Origin: RGIG1828 sp045654685
GTDB lineage: Bacteria > Bacillota > Clostridia > UMGS1810
Reading direction: 5' to 3'
DNA: 64,000 nt
NCBI GenBank assembly: GCA_045654685.1
Contig: JAZONV010000010.1
Coordinates: forward strand, 4,710-68,709
Shown: positions 50,827-60,670 of the stretch, piece by piece
Numbering within the stretch: the first letter of the stretch is position 1
Layout of the letters: every line of letters starts with the position of its first letter
The notes under the pieces: generated by a model
The model's database searches: none
What the model saw: the letters and a program-made list of their open reading frames with translations, nothing else
Told to the model about the DNA's origin: nothing
Made by a program: the position numbers and the translations under genes

Positions 50827-51366
50827 ATGAACATAGGCAATGAAATAAAAAGACTCAGAATAAAAAACGGATTGACCCAGGAAGAACTTGCAGACAGATG
50901 TGAGCTTTCAAAAGGGTTTATCTCACAGATTGAAAGAGATCTTGCATCTCCTTCAATTTCAACACTTTCAGATCTTTTGCAGTGTCTCGGCACAGACCTT
51001 AAAAACTTTTTTAACAGTGCATCTGATGAAGAAGTTGTTTTTAAAGCTGAGGATGTGTTTGTTAAGGAATACAAAGATGAGGGAAGTATAATCAACTGGA
51101 TTGTTCCCAATTCTCAAAAAAATGATATGGAACCCATAATAATAGAACTTCTTCCCGGCGGTAAATCATATATTGATGATCCTCACGACGGAGAAGAATT
51201 CGGGTATGTCCTTTCAGGAAGTGTTGTTCTTCACATCGGAGATAAAAAACATCGGGTGAAGAAAAACGAAAGTTTCTATTTTAAACCCAATGCAATTCAT
51301 TACATAGAGAATAAAACAAAAACAAATTCAAAGGTGCTGTGGGTATCCACACCGCCCACATTCTGA
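50827..51366 (+). CDS. XRE-family regulator with cupin domain (polyamine operon regulator)
   Basis: A 179-residue two-domain regulator. The N-terminal helix-turn-helix is 'LRIKNGLTQEELADRCELSKGFISQIERD' (about 9-37), and the C-terminal cupin_2 domain (about 105-175) has 'DDPHDGEEFGYVLSGSV' and 'YFKPNAIHYIENKT'. This layout matches PuuR-like and PotR-like sensors that regulate polyamine uptake. GGAGG lies 8 nt before ATG 50827. It is 15 bp upstream of potA and downstream of two palindromic operators, implying autoregulation of the whole operon. Confidence 0.9.
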   Translation: MNIGNEIKRLRIKNGLTQEELADRCELSKGFISQIERDLASPSISTLSDLLQCLGTDLKNFFNSASDEEVVFKAEDVFVKEYKDEGSIINWIVPNSQKNDMEPIIIELLPGGKSYIDDPHDGEEFGYVLSGSVVLHIGDKKHRVKKNESFYFKPNAIHYIENKTKTNSKVLWVSTPPTF

Positions 51367-51381
51367 TTTGAGGTGATAAAA

Positions 51382-52419
51382 TTGGCAAAACATCTAATAG
51401 AACTTACAGGTCTTTGTAAAACTTTTGATGACAATGAAGTTTTAAAAGATATTAATCTATACATAAACGAAAATGAATTTCTGACACTTCTTGGTCCTTC
51501 CGGATGCGGAAAATCAACCCTTCTTCGCATAATTGCAGGGTTTGAAGCACCCACCTTCGGAAAAGTTACTTTTGAAGGTCAGGATCTTTCGGGGGTTCCT
51601 GCATATGAGCGAAAAGTCAATACTGTTTTTCAGCGCTATGCACTTTTTCCCCATCTTGATGTTTTTGATAACATTGCCTTTGGTCTTAACATAAAAAAAC
51701 TACCTAAAGACGAAATTGACCGCAAGGTCAGAAAAGTTCTGGAACTTGTGAACCTGAAAGGCTTTGAAAACCGTACCATAAGTTCTCTCTCGGGAGGTCA
51801 GCAACAGAGAATAGCCATTGCAAGAGCGATTGTAAATGAACCGAAAGTTCTTCTACTTGATGAACCATTGGCGGCTCTGGATTTAAAACTCAGACAGGGA
51901 ATGCAACTTGAACTTAAAAATATGCAAAGAGAACTTGGCATCACCTTTATATATGTCACTCACGACCAGGAGGAAGCCCTAACAATGTCTGACACGGTTG
52001 TCGTTATGAAAGAAGGAACAATTCAGCAGATAGGCACTCCAACAGATATATACAATGAACCTAAAAATGCATATGTTGCAGATTTCATAGGTGAGAGTAA
52101 CATCATCAGCGCAATTATGAAACAAGATTGCCTTGTAAATATTATGGACACAGATTTTGAATGTGTTGACACAGGCTTTTCGGATAATGAAGATGTAGAT
52201 GTTGTTATACGCCCCGAAGATATATATATTCTCGAACCCGACAAAGGAAAAATTCCCGGAGTTGTTGAATCGGTTATCTTCAAAGGTGTTCACTATGAAA
52301 TGGTAATAGACACAGGCAGTTTCAAATGGCTTGTTCATGATACTGCAAAATACGAGGTTGGAACTAAAGTAAGCCTCTTTGTAAAACCTTTTGATATTCA
52401 CATTATGAAAAAATCTTGA
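51382..52419 (+). CDS. potA: Spermidine/putrescine ABC transporter ATP-binding protein
   Basis: A 345-residue ABC ATPase. Walker A 'LGPSGCGKST', Q-loop 'VFQRYALFPHL', signature 'LSGGQQQRIAIARA', Walker B 'VLLLDEPLAALD' and His switch 'YVTHDQEEA' are present. A C-terminal TOBE domain follows (about 240-345). It powers polyamine import by PotB/PotC. The start is TTG 51382 with GAGGTGA 5 nt upstream; GTG 51373 lies within that site. Confidence 0.95.
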   Translation: MAKHLIELTGLCKTFDDNEVLKDINLYINENEFLTLLGPSGCGKSTLLRIIAGFEAPTFGKVTFEGQDLSGVPAYERKVNTVFQRYALFPHLDVFDNIAFGLNIKKLPKDEIDRKVRKVLELVNLKGFENRTISSLSGGQQQRIAIARAIVNEPKVLLLDEPLAALDLKLRQGMQLELKNMQRELGITFIYVTHDQEEALTMSDTVVVMKEGTIQQIGTPTDIYNEPKNAYVADFIGESNIISAIMKQDCLVNIMDTDFECVDTGFSDNEDVDVVIRPEDIYILEPDKGKIPGVVESVIFKGVHYEMVIDTGSFKWLVHDTAKYEVGTKVSLFVKPFDIHIMKKS

Positions 52420-52435
52420 ATGGCGGAGAGAGAAA

Positions 52436-53281
52436 ATGTATAAAAAATCTTTGTCCTATCCTCATCTTGTATGGATGGTAGTGTTCGTAATAGTACCGAT
52501 GTTTCTCATTTTTTTGTATGCGTTCACATCCAACACCACAGACGGGAATATTTCTTTCACATTGGAAAATTTCAAAAAATGCATAGATCCCATGTATCTT
52601 AAAATATATGCCAATTCCATATGGATAGCATTTTTGAGCGTTGTTTTTTGTCTTCTTTTGGGCTACCCTGCGGCAAAAATCCTTGCCGATAAAGACAGAC
52701 GCAGAATGGCGGCAGGAAAAAAGGCAAGCGGGCTTATGATGCTTTTTGTGATGCCCATGTGGATGAATGTTATGCTCAGACTCTATTCATGGCTGACAAT
52801 CCTTCAACCTGATGGTGTTTTGAATAGTTTCCTCGGTATGGTTGGTTTGCCCGGAATAAACATAATGTATACAAGAACTGCAGTAGTTCTCGGAACGGTG
52901 TATGACTTTATTCCCTTTATGATAATGCCCATATATTCGGTTCTCATAAAGATTGACGATAGTCTAATAGAAGCCGCTCAGGACCTTGGCGCAAATAAAA
53001 GCAGAGTGTTTTTCAAAGTAATACTCCCTCTGTCACTTCCCGGAATTGTTTCAGGAATAACAATGGTATTTCTGCCGGCTCTCACATCTTTCTACATTTC
53101 AGACTTTTTCAGCGGCGGACAGTTTATGCTTATCGGAAATCTCATTGAAAAGAACTTCAAAAATCCTGTGGGCAGAAACTTTGGCTCATCTCTTTCCATA
53201 ATCTTAATGGGATTTGCCTTTCTTTCAATGCACGTTATGAAACTTTTCAACAAATCAAACCGACAGATGGATATGTTTTAA
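52436..53281 (+). CDS. potB: Spermidine/putrescine ABC transporter permease PotB
   Basis: A 281-residue permease with six transmembrane helices and the EAA loop 'EAAQDLGANKSRVFFKVILPLSLPGI' (about residues 180-205) that contacts PotA. The gap after potA is 16 bp. A purine-rich site (GGCGGAGAG) precedes ATG 52436. Confidence 0.93.
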   Translation: MYKKSLSYPHLVWMVVFVIVPMFLIFLYAFTSNTTDGNISFTLENFKKCIDPMYLKIYANSIWIAFLSVVFCLLLGYPAAKILADKDRRRMAAGKKASGLMMLFVMPMWMNVMLRLYSWLTILQPDGVLNSFLGMVGLPGINIMYTRTAVVLGTVYDFIPFMIMPIYSVLIKIDDSLIEAAQDLGANKSRVFFKVILPLSLPGIVSGITMVFLPALTSFYISDFFSGGQFMLIGNLIEKNFKNPVGRNFGSSLSIILMGFAFLSMHVMKLFNKSNRQMDMF

Positions 53282-53353
53282 AATAGACAATTTAGTTTTT
53301 AAACAAGTGAAATCTTGAAGAGAATACTGACACAACTGCTTAAGGAGGAGAAA

Positions 53354-54160
53354 ATGAAAAAGAATATCTTCAGAAGTCTTTTTGAAAATACATATTTATT
53401 CCTTATGTTTTTATTTCTGTATTTTCCCATAGTGATGCTTATGATATTTTCATTCAATAGTGTTAAATCCACATCCAACTGGGAAGGATTTTCATTCAGA
53501 TGGTATGAGCAGATGTTTTCAGATGATGCTCTTTTGGAAGCCTTTGCAAATACAATTACCATAGGCATTTTAGCGGCTGTGATTTCCTGCATAATAGGAA
53601 CTGCTGCTGCAATAGGAATTCAGGGGTATCGTTCAAAAAAGGCAAAAGGGCTCATAAATGCTCTCACAAATCTTCCGATGGTAAGTTCCGAACTTGTTAT
53701 GGGAGTATCTATGATGATACTTTTCCTTTATGTAAAAATACCTCTTGGATATGCCACACTTCTTATGTCCCACATAACATTTTGTGTGCCCTATGTCATA
53801 GTATCGGTTCTTCCCAAACTTGTTCAGCTTGACAATGGACTTTATGAGGCCGCCCTTGACCTTGGTGCAAAACCTTTTTATGCATTCAGAAAAGTGGTCA
53901 TTCCCGAAATAAAACCGGGTGTAATTTCCGGACTTTTGATATCATTCACCCTTTCCATAGATGATTTTGTCATCAGTTTCTTCACAACAGGTAACGGAGT
54001 AAACAATCTTTCAATCTATATTTATTCAAGTGTCAGAAGAGGCGTAAATCCTATGTATAACGCCCTTTCAACAATAATGTTTGTGTTGGTGGCTTTGCTT
54101 CTTTTTATGATAAACAGACGCTCCGGCGGCAAAAACAATGCACCATCCATTATTCCATAA
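53354..54160 (+). CDS. potC: Spermidine/putrescine ABC transporter permease PotC
   Basis: A 268-residue permease with six helices and an EAA loop 'EAALDLGAKPFYAFRKVVIPEIKPGV' (about residues 160-185). ATG 53354 has AAGGAGG 5 nt upstream; an in-frame ATG at 53315 adds a charged stretch that does not fit the family. It pairs with PotB to form the membrane channel. Confidence 0.93.
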   Translation: MKKNIFRSLFENTYLFLMFLFLYFPIVMLMIFSFNSVKSTSNWEGFSFRWYEQMFSDDALLEAFANTITIGILAAVISCIIGTAAAIGIQGYRSKKAKGLINALTNLPMVSSELVMGVSMMILFLYVKIPLGYATLLMSHITFCVPYVIVSVLPKLVQLDNGLYEAALDLGAKPFYAFRKVVIPEIKPGVISGLLISFTLSIDDFVISFFTTGNGVNNLSIYIYSSVRRGVNPMYNALSTIMFVLVALLLFMINRRSGGKNNAPSIIP

Positions 54161-54188
54161 ATCTGATAAAGTAAAGGAGATTAAAATT

Positions 54189-55238
54189 ATGAAAAAAATC
54201 ATTTCAATTCTTGTTTGCCTCATTTTCACACTTTCAATCGCTTTATCCTTTGGAGGATGTTCATCCAAAACCAAACTTTTTGTATATAACGTGGGTGACT
54301 ATATTCACCCTGATGTTGTAGATATGTTTGAAAAAGAACATCCCGACATTAAAGTTGTATACGAACTTTTTGACTCTGTTGAAGAAATGTATATGAAAGT
54401 TTCAAACGGCACATCTCCATATGATGTTGTTGTTCCCTCTGACTACATGATAGAACAGATGAGAAACGAGGGAATGCTCAATAAAATTAATTTTGAAAAT
54501 ATTCCCAATGCTGAAAATATTGACCCCAATATGAAAAATCTTGATTTTGACCCCACCAATGAATATGCGGTTCCATATATGTGGGGAACAATCGGAATTC
54601 TCTACAACACAAAAATGGTGGATGATCCCGTGGACAGTTGGGACATTTTGTGGAATGAGAAGTATAAAGGCGAAATTTTCATGCTCAATCAGGAAAGAGA
54701 CATGGTTTCCATCGCTCTTAAAAAATGCGGATATTCAATGAATTCAGACAATGAAAAAGAACTTGAAGAAGCAGAGAAAATTCTCAAAGAACAAAATCCT
54801 CTTGTAAAAGCATATTGCGGTGATGAAATAAAAGATAATATGATAAACGGTAACGGTGCTCTGGCAATTGTATGGTCAGGTGATGCATATTTCTGCATAG
54901 AACAAAATCCCGATCTTGCATTTGCAATTCCCAAAGAGGGTACAAACCTTTGGTTTGACTGTATGGTAATTCCCACAACATCAACTCACCAGAAAGAGGC
55001 AGAAATGTTCATTGACTTTATGTCACGTCCCGACATTGCAAAACTCAATGCGGAGTACATAGGTTATTCAACAGCTAACGCTGCAGGAAGAGATATGCTT
55101 GAAGATAGTGTAAAAAATGATAAACTCCGCTATCCCGAACTTGATGAAGAGTTTATGTCCAAAATGGAGATTTTTGCATATAATAAAGAACGAAACGCAA
55201 AACTCACAGAAATCTGGACAAGAGTTTTAAACAGCTGA
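54189..55238 (+). CDS. potD: Polyamine-binding lipoprotein PotD
   Basis: A 349-residue lipoprotein. The signal peptide ends in the lipobox 'LSFGGC' (Cys about residue 22-23), processed by LspA (also in this window). The periplasmic-binding fold follows, with 'VVVPSDYMIEQM' and 'VPYMWGTIGILYNT' in the N lobe and 'IVWSGDAYFCIE' and 'FDCMVIPTTS' containing the Trp/Asp/Glu residues that contact spermidine or putrescine. ATG 54189 follows AAAGGAGA. Last gene of the operon, ahead of a strong terminator. Confidence 0.94.
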   Translation: MKKIISILVCLIFTLSIALSFGGCSSKTKLFVYNVGDYIHPDVVDMFEKEHPDIKVVYELFDSVEEMYMKVSNGTSPYDVVVPSDYMIEQMRNEGMLNKINFENIPNAENIDPNMKNLDFDPTNEYAVPYMWGTIGILYNTKMVDDPVDSWDILWNEKYKGEIFMLNQERDMVSIALKKCGYSMNSDNEKELEEAEKILKEQNPLVKAYCGDEIKDNMINGNGALAIVWSGDAYFCIEQNPDLAFAIPKEGTNLWFDCMVIPTTSTHQKEAEMFIDFMSRPDIAKLNAEYIGYSTANAAGRDMLEDSVKNDKLRYPELDEEFMSKMEIFAYNKERNAKLTEIWTRVLNS

Positions 55239-55248
55239 TATCAAAAAT

Positions 55249-55294
55249 TAAACGGGTATTTGAAAATTCGCAGAAAATTCAAATACCCGTTTGC
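55249..55294 (+). terminator. intrinsic terminator of the pot operon
   Basis: AAACGGGTATTTGAA / TTCAAATACCCGTTT, a 15-bp perfect stem with a loop of about 14 nt. Confidence 0.88.
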
Positions 55295-55446
55295 TTTTTA
55301 CTGATTACTATAGGTTGTCGAAAAATGATAGATTTATTAATAAGAAGATCGGTTTTATACATTTACTTAATTTTGAAAGTGTGTTATTATCTACTCACAG
55401 ACAGAAACTGTGAATTTTAACAAAAGTATATCGGGAGGAAAAAACA

Positions 55447-56901
55447 GTGAAAGTTTCAGAAGTTCAGATTTTCCCATCGCCCAAAACAGTTTTGGGAAAC
55501 GGTGAAGAGTATGAATTAAAACTTAATGTAATATCAAAACATTCTGCGTTTGATCAAAAGGCAGAACTCTTAGGTCTATGTTTCAATAAAATGTATGACA
55601 TGAATCCGGAAAATGGCGAGGGCGGTATAGAACTTTGCTTTGACGAAACCATCGAAAAAGGCGCCTACAAAATTGTGTCAGACAAAAAAATGTGTCTGTA
55701 TGCATCAGATGAGGAAGGAATGGGATACGCCGTTGCATCTGTACTCTTACTTGTTAATGTAAAAAAGGGTGTTGCATACTCACAAAAAATGACCATTGAG
55801 GATTACGCAGATAAATGGTATCGTGCATTCATGATAAGTATGGTTCAGGGAGGCATGAGCCTTGCAAAGATAAAAAACATTGTCGATGTTTGTTTTATTT
55901 TCAAAGTGAATCATCTTCATCTTCACTTATGTAACAATACATATTATTGCTATCCCTCAAAAGTTCTTCCCAATCTTCCCACCCCCGAGTCTGCTTTCAC
56001 ATTTGAACAGATAGAGGAACTTAATGCTTATGCAAAAACGAGAGGCGTTATTCTTGTGCCGGAACTTGATCTTCCCGGTCATGCTGCAGCATTTACCACA
56101 AGGTGTCCCGAAATTTTTGCAAATCAATATGAGGGCGGAGAAGATAGAGTGATGTATTCCGAAGCCGGGGCACTCATATCCGGTGATGAACTCATTTGTG
56201 TTGGCAGCAAAAAGTCAAGGGAGTATGTGTATAAAATTATTGACGAAATCTGCGAAATGTTCCCCGACTCGCCCTACATTCACCTAGGCGGTGACGAAGC
56301 AGATATTGAGGCTTGGGACAATTGTCCTGTTTGTCGTGAATACAGAAAAGAAGAAAACATAGAAGACGTTCACGAACTCTATAGCGAATTTATAGGGAAA
56401 ATGTGCACTCATGTTCTTGAAAACGGCCGCACTCCCATAGTGTGGGAAGGATTCCCCCAAAAAGGCGTTGAAAGAGTTCCCAAAGAAACAATAGTTTGTG
56501 CCTGGGAATGTTACTATCATCAGCCCGAAGATCTTTTAGATGCCGGATTCAGAATCATTAACGGCTCCTGGCAGCCTCTCTATATAGTTCAGAGTCAGAC
56601 AGAAAGATGGACACCTCTTGACATTATGAAATGGGATGTATACAATCTTCAGCATTTCTGGTCAGAATCAAGAGCATATCTCAATCCCGTTCACCTTGCT
56701 CCAACAGATAAAGTTCTTGGCGGACAGATTTCATCCTGGGGATGTTTCTATGAACTTTGCATGGGAAGAGCCATTGAAAATCTTCCTGCAATGTGTGAAC
56801 GTTTGTGGACTGTTGAAAGAGTTTGCTCTGATGCAGATTTCAACAAAAAACATACAAACGTTGTTATGAAAGCCGCAAAACTCATATCAAAAAGTTTTTG
56901 A
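55447..56901 (+). CDS. Glycoside hydrolase family 20 beta-N-acetylhexosaminidase, cytoplasmic
   Basis: A 484-residue GH20 enzyme. An N-terminal GH20b-like domain (about 1-120) is followed by the barrel with 'VNHLHLHLCNNTYY', 'VPELDLPGHAAAF' and the catalytic Asp-Glu pair in 'HLGGDEADIEAW' (about residues 280-291). Tryptophans of the acetamido pocket, such as 'WEGFPQKG' and 'ISSWGCFYE', follow. It removes terminal N-acetylglucosamine or N-acetylgalactosamine with substrate assistance. There is no signal peptide, so it must act on imported fragments such as chitin- or peptidoglycan-derived disaccharides. GTG 55447 has GGGAGG 8 nt upstream. Monocistronic. Confidence 0.9.
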   Translation: MKVSEVQIFPSPKTVLGNGEEYELKLNVISKHSAFDQKAELLGLCFNKMYDMNPENGEGGIELCFDETIEKGAYKIVSDKKMCLYASDEEGMGYAVASVLLLVNVKKGVAYSQKMTIEDYADKWYRAFMISMVQGGMSLAKIKNIVDVCFIFKVNHLHLHLCNNTYYCYPSKVLPNLPTPESAFTFEQIEELNAYAKTRGVILVPELDLPGHAAAFTTRCPEIFANQYEGGEDRVMYSEAGALISGDELICVGSKKSREYVYKIIDEICEMFPDSPYIHLGGDEADIEAWDNCPVCREYRKEENIEDVHELYSEFIGKMCTHVLENGRTPIVWEGFPQKGVERVPKETIVCAWECYYHQPEDLLDAGFRIINGSWQPLYIVQSQTERWTPLDIMKWDVYNLQHFWSESRAYLNPVHLAPTDKVLGGQISSWGCFYELCMGRAIENLPAMCERLWTVERVCSDADFNKKHTNVVMKAAKLISKSF

Positions 56902-56940
56902 TGTGATGCGGATTTTTGAAAAATGAAATAAATATAAATT

Positions 56941-56981
56941 AAGGGATGTAAAAAAATCATTTGATTTTTCACATCCCTTTG
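56941..56981. terminator. bidirectional terminator between the GH20 and mtnN genes
   Basis: AAGGGATGT.AAAAAATCA / TGATTTTT.ACATCCCTT stem between convergent genes, with T-rich flanks on both sides. Confidence 0.75.
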
Positions 56982-57002
56982 TTATGTAGGAAAATACTTA
57001 CA

Positions 57003-57674
57003 TCAATATTCTTTTACAAATTTTCCCATGATTTCCACAGATTTGTCACTTGCCAGAACTTTGAATGTATTAAAATCCATCTCACTTGCACCATCTGAAA
57101 TGGTTCTTAAAAGTGCAAATTTCACATTGTTCACCATGCAAACATGTGCAATTGCACCGCCTTCCATTTCACATGCAATAGCACCGAATGTGGAAACGAG
57201 ATTTTCTTTCATTTCATCTTTACACACAAAAACGTCACCTGTTGCAATTGTTCCCGTGAGAGTGTTGTCATCTTTGCAGATATCCTCGAAAATCTTAACT
57301 GCTTTTTCATCAGATTTAAAATATATTGTATTCACTCCGTCAACCATTCCCACCGGACTTCCCAAAGGAGAAAGGTCAAAATCATGCTGAACACAGTCTG
57401 AACCGATTGCAATTCCAAGGACATTCAGTTTTTCTGTGAGAGAACCTGCCACACCTGAGTTTATGATAATGTCGGGATTGAAATTCAAAATCATTGCCTC
57501 TGCACAAAGAGCTGCATTGACTTTCCCCGGATTGCACATTGCACAAACAACATCTTTTCCGTGAATTTTGCCGGTCACAAATTCCATTGAAGAAATGGTT
57601 TTGGACAGGGGATTTTCCATAAGATTTTTAATTCCTCTTGTTTCTATTTCCATTGCACCAATAATGCCTATCAT
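57003..57674 (-). CDS. mtnN: 5'-methylthioadenosine/S-adenosylhomocysteine nucleosidase
   Basis: A 223-residue PNP-fold nucleosidase that splits MTA and SAH to adenine and the thio-ribose, salvaging by-products of polyamine synthesis and methylation. It begins 'GIIGAMEIETRGI' with the catalytic-type Glu, has 'NSGVAGSL' (about residue 70), 'CEMEGGAIAHVC' (about 160), and the catalytic Asp in 'RTISDGASE' (about 185). Size is typical. GGAG lies 9 nt before ATG 57674. Monocistronic. Confidence 0.93.
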   Translation of the reverse strand: MIGIIGAMEIETRGIKNLMENPLSKTISSMEFVTGKIHGKDVVCAMCNPGKVNAALCAEAMILNFNPDIIINSGVAGSLTEKLNVLGIAIGSDCVQHDFDLSPLGSPVGMVDGVNTIYFKSDEKAVKIFEDICKDDNTLTGTIATGDVFVCKDEMKENLVSTFGAIACEMEGGAIAHVCMVNNVKFALLRTISDGASEMDFNTFKVLASDKSVEIMGKFVKEY

Positions 57675-57705
57675 AAATTATCATCTCCAAAATCAATATA
57701 CCGAT

Positions 57706-57734
57706 ATGATATCTAAAGTGGCGGAAAATGTCAA
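57706..57734 (-). promoter_or_regulatory. promoter of mtnN
   Basis: Minus strand TTGACA (57729-57734), 17-nt spacer, TATCAT (57706-57711). Confidence 0.8.
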
Positions 57735-57803
57735 TACAAGGCGGAAAATTTTTTATTATTGGTAAATATTTGGATAAGAAAGGTAAAAATTTTCAAAATA
57801 CTA

Positions 57804-57832
57804 TTGTTATTGCTTTATTTTTTTGCTATAAT
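57804..57832 (+). promoter_or_regulatory. promoter of secA
   Basis: TTGTTA (57804-57809), 17-nt spacer, TATAAT (57827-57832). Confidence 0.7.
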
Positions 57833-57892
57833 ATATACTGTTATAATTTGTATCTTTAAAAGATTTATAATATATGTCAGGAAGTGAATAAA

Positions 57893-60628
57893 TTGAAGTT
57901 GATGGAAAAGATTTTCGGAACACATAGTTCAAGGGAAATCAAACGCATAATGCCCCTTGTAAGAAAGATAAATGAACTTGAACCCGAAATTCAAAAATTG
58001 ACAGATGCACAGCTTAAAGAAAAAACAAATGAATTTAAATCCCGTCTTGCAGGCGGAGAAACTCTTGATGATATTTTGCCCGAAGCATTTGCTGTTGTCA
58101 GAGAAGCATCAAAAAGAGTTTTGGGCATGAGACACTTTGACGTTCAGTTAATTGGCGGAATTGTTCTTCATCAGGGCAGAATTGCCGAAATGAAAACCGG
58201 TGAAGGTAAAACTCTTGTTGCTACATTGCCTTGCTATCTTAATGCTCTCACAGGCAACGGCGTTCACGTCGTAACCGTCAATGACTATCTTGCTAAACGT
58301 GATAGTGAGCAGATGGGAAAAATATATAAATTCCTTGGTCTCACCGTTGGTCTTATCATTCATGAAAAGACACCTGCACAGAGACAAGAAGCGTATAATT
58401 GCGATATAACATATGGTACAAACAACGAATTCGGTTTTGACTATCTCCGTGATAACATGGTCATATACAAAAAAGATGTTGTACAATGTAAAGGTCACAA
58501 TTTTGTTGTTGTTGACGAAGTTGACTCCATTTTGATTGACGAGGCAAGAACACCTCTCATAATTTCCGGAATGGGTGAAAAGTCAACAGATTTGTATTCT
58601 GTTGCCAACCATTTTGCAAAAGGTCTGAAAATGCTAAAAATTGTAGAATCCGATGATAAGCAAAATGATGACGATGTTGACGCAGACTATATTGTTGATG
58701 AAAAAGCAAATACTGCAACACTCACCGCATCCGGTGTAAAAAAAGCTGAAACTGCATTTAATGTTGAAAACCTTTCAGATCCCGAAAACCTCACACTCCT
58801 TCATCACATCAATCAGGCAATAAGAGCCCATGGTGTAATGCACAGAGATGTTGACTATGTTGTAAAAGATGGAGAAGTTATTATTGTTGATGAATTCACA
58901 GGACGTCTCATGCACGGTAGACGATATAATGACGGACTCCACCAGGCAATAGAAGCAAAAGAAGGTGTGGAAATTGCAAGAGAGAGCAAAACCCTTGCAA
59001 CAATCACATTCCAGAATTTCTTCCGTCTGTACAAAAAACTTTCCGGTATGACCGGTACAGCAGAAACAGAGCAGGAAGAATTCAACAGTATATACAATCT
59101 TGATGTTGTGGTAATTCCCACCAATGAACCCATGGTAAGACAAGACCATGCCGACAGCGTGTATAAATCCGAAGGAGCAAAATTTGCGGCAGTTGTAGAT
59201 CAGATAATAGCATGCCACGAAAAAGGACAACCGGTTCTTGTTGGTACCGTAACAATTGAAAAGTCAGAACTTTTAAGCAGAGTTCTTTCCAAAAATGGCA
59301 TAAAACATGAGGTTTTAAATGCAAAATATCATGAAAAAGAAGCCGAAATCATTGCCCAGGCAGGTAAAAAAGGAGCCGTTACCATAGCAACCAATATGGC
59401 AGGTCGAGGAACGGATATTATGCTTGGCGGTAATGCAGAATTCCTTGCAAAAAAAGAAATGGAAAAACTTGGCTACTCTCCGGAACTCATTTTGGAATCA
59501 ACAGGTTTTTCAGAAACTGATGATGCAGAAATTCTTGACGCAAGAGAAAAATATAAAGAGCTTAATGAAAAATACAAAAACGAAATCCTTTCCGAAAGAC
59601 AGGAAGTGATTGATGCAGGCGGCCTTTTCATAATCGGTACAGAACGTCATGAATCACGACGTATTGACAATCAGTTGAGAGGACGTTCCGGACGTCAGGG
59701 TGACGTTGGAGAATCAAGATTCTATCTTTCATTAGATGATGATCTTCTTCGAAAATTCGGTTCAGACCGTCTCCGTTCAATGGTAAACGCTCTCGGTCTT
59801 CCCGACAATGAGGCAATAGAGGCATCAATGCTCACATCTGCCATTGAAAGAGCACAGCGTACAGTTGAAGGCAACAACTTCAAATCAAGAAAGCATGTTC
59901 TTGAATATGACGACGTAATGAACGTTCAGAGAAAAGTTATATATGCCGAAAGAAACAAGGTTCTGGATGGCGGAGACTTCAAGCAGAGTTTTGTTAACAG
60001 AATCGAAGAATTTATCAACCTTTCTGTTGACCAGTATATAGCAGGGGAGGAATATCCTGAAAACTGGAACATCACAGGACTCATTGAATTTATGGAACAA
60101 TTCTTCCTTCCAAAAGATTCTCTTTCCTACACAAAAGAGCAGATTGAAGATTTAAGAAGAGTTGACCTTGTTGGTGACCTGACAGACATTGCAATGGAAA
60201 AGTATGCTCAAAAAGAGGAAGAATTCGGTTCTGATGCCTTAAGAGAAATTGAAAGAATCATACTTCTTCGTGCAGTCGATTCAAAATGGATGGATCATAT
60301 TGACGATATGGAAAGACTTCGTCAGGGAATAGGTCTCAGAGCATATGCTCAGAGAGATCCCATCATTGAATATAAAGAAGAAGGATATATTATGTATGAG
60401 GCTATGCTCCAGGCAATAACCGAAGATATAATAAGACTTCTTTTCCACGTGAGAGCAGAAAAACGCATAGAGCGTGAGCAGGTTGCAAAACCTACAACTG
60501 CATCAGGCGGCGGAAGTGACGGAACTTTGGAGAAAAAACCCGTTGTAAGAAAAGAGGCAAAGGTCGGTAGAAATGACCCCTGTCCTTGCGGTTCAGGACT
60601 CAAATATAAAAAATGTTGCGGTAAATAA
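57893..60628 (+). CDS. secA: Preprotein translocase ATPase SecA
   Basis: A 911-residue motor that drives protein export through SecYEG. It has 'MKTGEGKTLVATLP' (Walker A, about residues 100-113), 'VVDEVDSILIDEARTPLIISG' (Walker B), 'MTGTAETEQEEF', 'ATNMAGRGTDIMLGGNAEF' and 'QLRGRSGRQGDVGESRFYLSL'. The SEC-C zinc tail 'NDPCPCGSGLKYKKCCG' closes the protein. TTG 57893 is preferred because AGGAAG lies 9 nt upstream and the protein then begins M-K-L-M-E-K-I-F-G as in the family; GTG 57884 overlaps the ribosome site. prfB follows after 42 bp. Confidence 0.97.
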   Translation: MKLMEKIFGTHSSREIKRIMPLVRKINELEPEIQKLTDAQLKEKTNEFKSRLAGGETLDDILPEAFAVVREASKRVLGMRHFDVQLIGGIVLHQGRIAEMKTGEGKTLVATLPCYLNALTGNGVHVVTVNDYLAKRDSEQMGKIYKFLGLTVGLIIHEKTPAQRQEAYNCDITYGTNNEFGFDYLRDNMVIYKKDVVQCKGHNFVVVDEVDSILIDEARTPLIISGMGEKSTDLYSVANHFAKGLKMLKIVESDDKQNDDDVDADYIVDEKANTATLTASGVKKAETAFNVENLSDPENLTLLHHINQAIRAHGVMHRDVDYVVKDGEVIIVDEFTGRLMHGRRYNDGLHQAIEAKEGVEIARESKTLATITFQNFFRLYKKLSGMTGTAETEQEEFNSIYNLDVVVIPTNEPMVRQDHADSVYKSEGAKFAAVVDQIIACHEKGQPVLVGTVTIEKSELLSRVLSKNGIKHEVLNAKYHEKEAEIIAQAGKKGAVTIATNMAGRGTDIMLGGNAEFLAKKEMEKLGYSPELILESTGFSETDDAEILDAREKYKELNEKYKNEILSERQEVIDAGGLFIIGTERHESRRIDNQLRGRSGRQGDVGESRFYLSLDDDLLRKFGSDRLRSMVNALGLPDNEAIEASMLTSAIERAQRTVEGNNFKSRKHVLEYDDVMNVQRKVIYAERNKVLDGGDFKQSFVNRIEEFINLSVDQYIAGEEYPENWNITGLIEFMEQFFLPKDSLSYTKEQIEDLRRVDLVGDLTDIAMEKYAQKEEEFGSDALREIERIILLRAVDSKWMDHIDDMERLRQGIGLRAYAQRDPIIEYKEEGYIMYEAMLQAITEDIIRLLFHVRAEKRIEREQVAKPTTASGGGSDGTLEKKPVVRKEAKVGRNDPCPCGSGLKYKKCCGK

Positions 60629-60670
60629 TAGCAATTTAAAAAATAAAAACATAAAAAGAGGTGACTTATA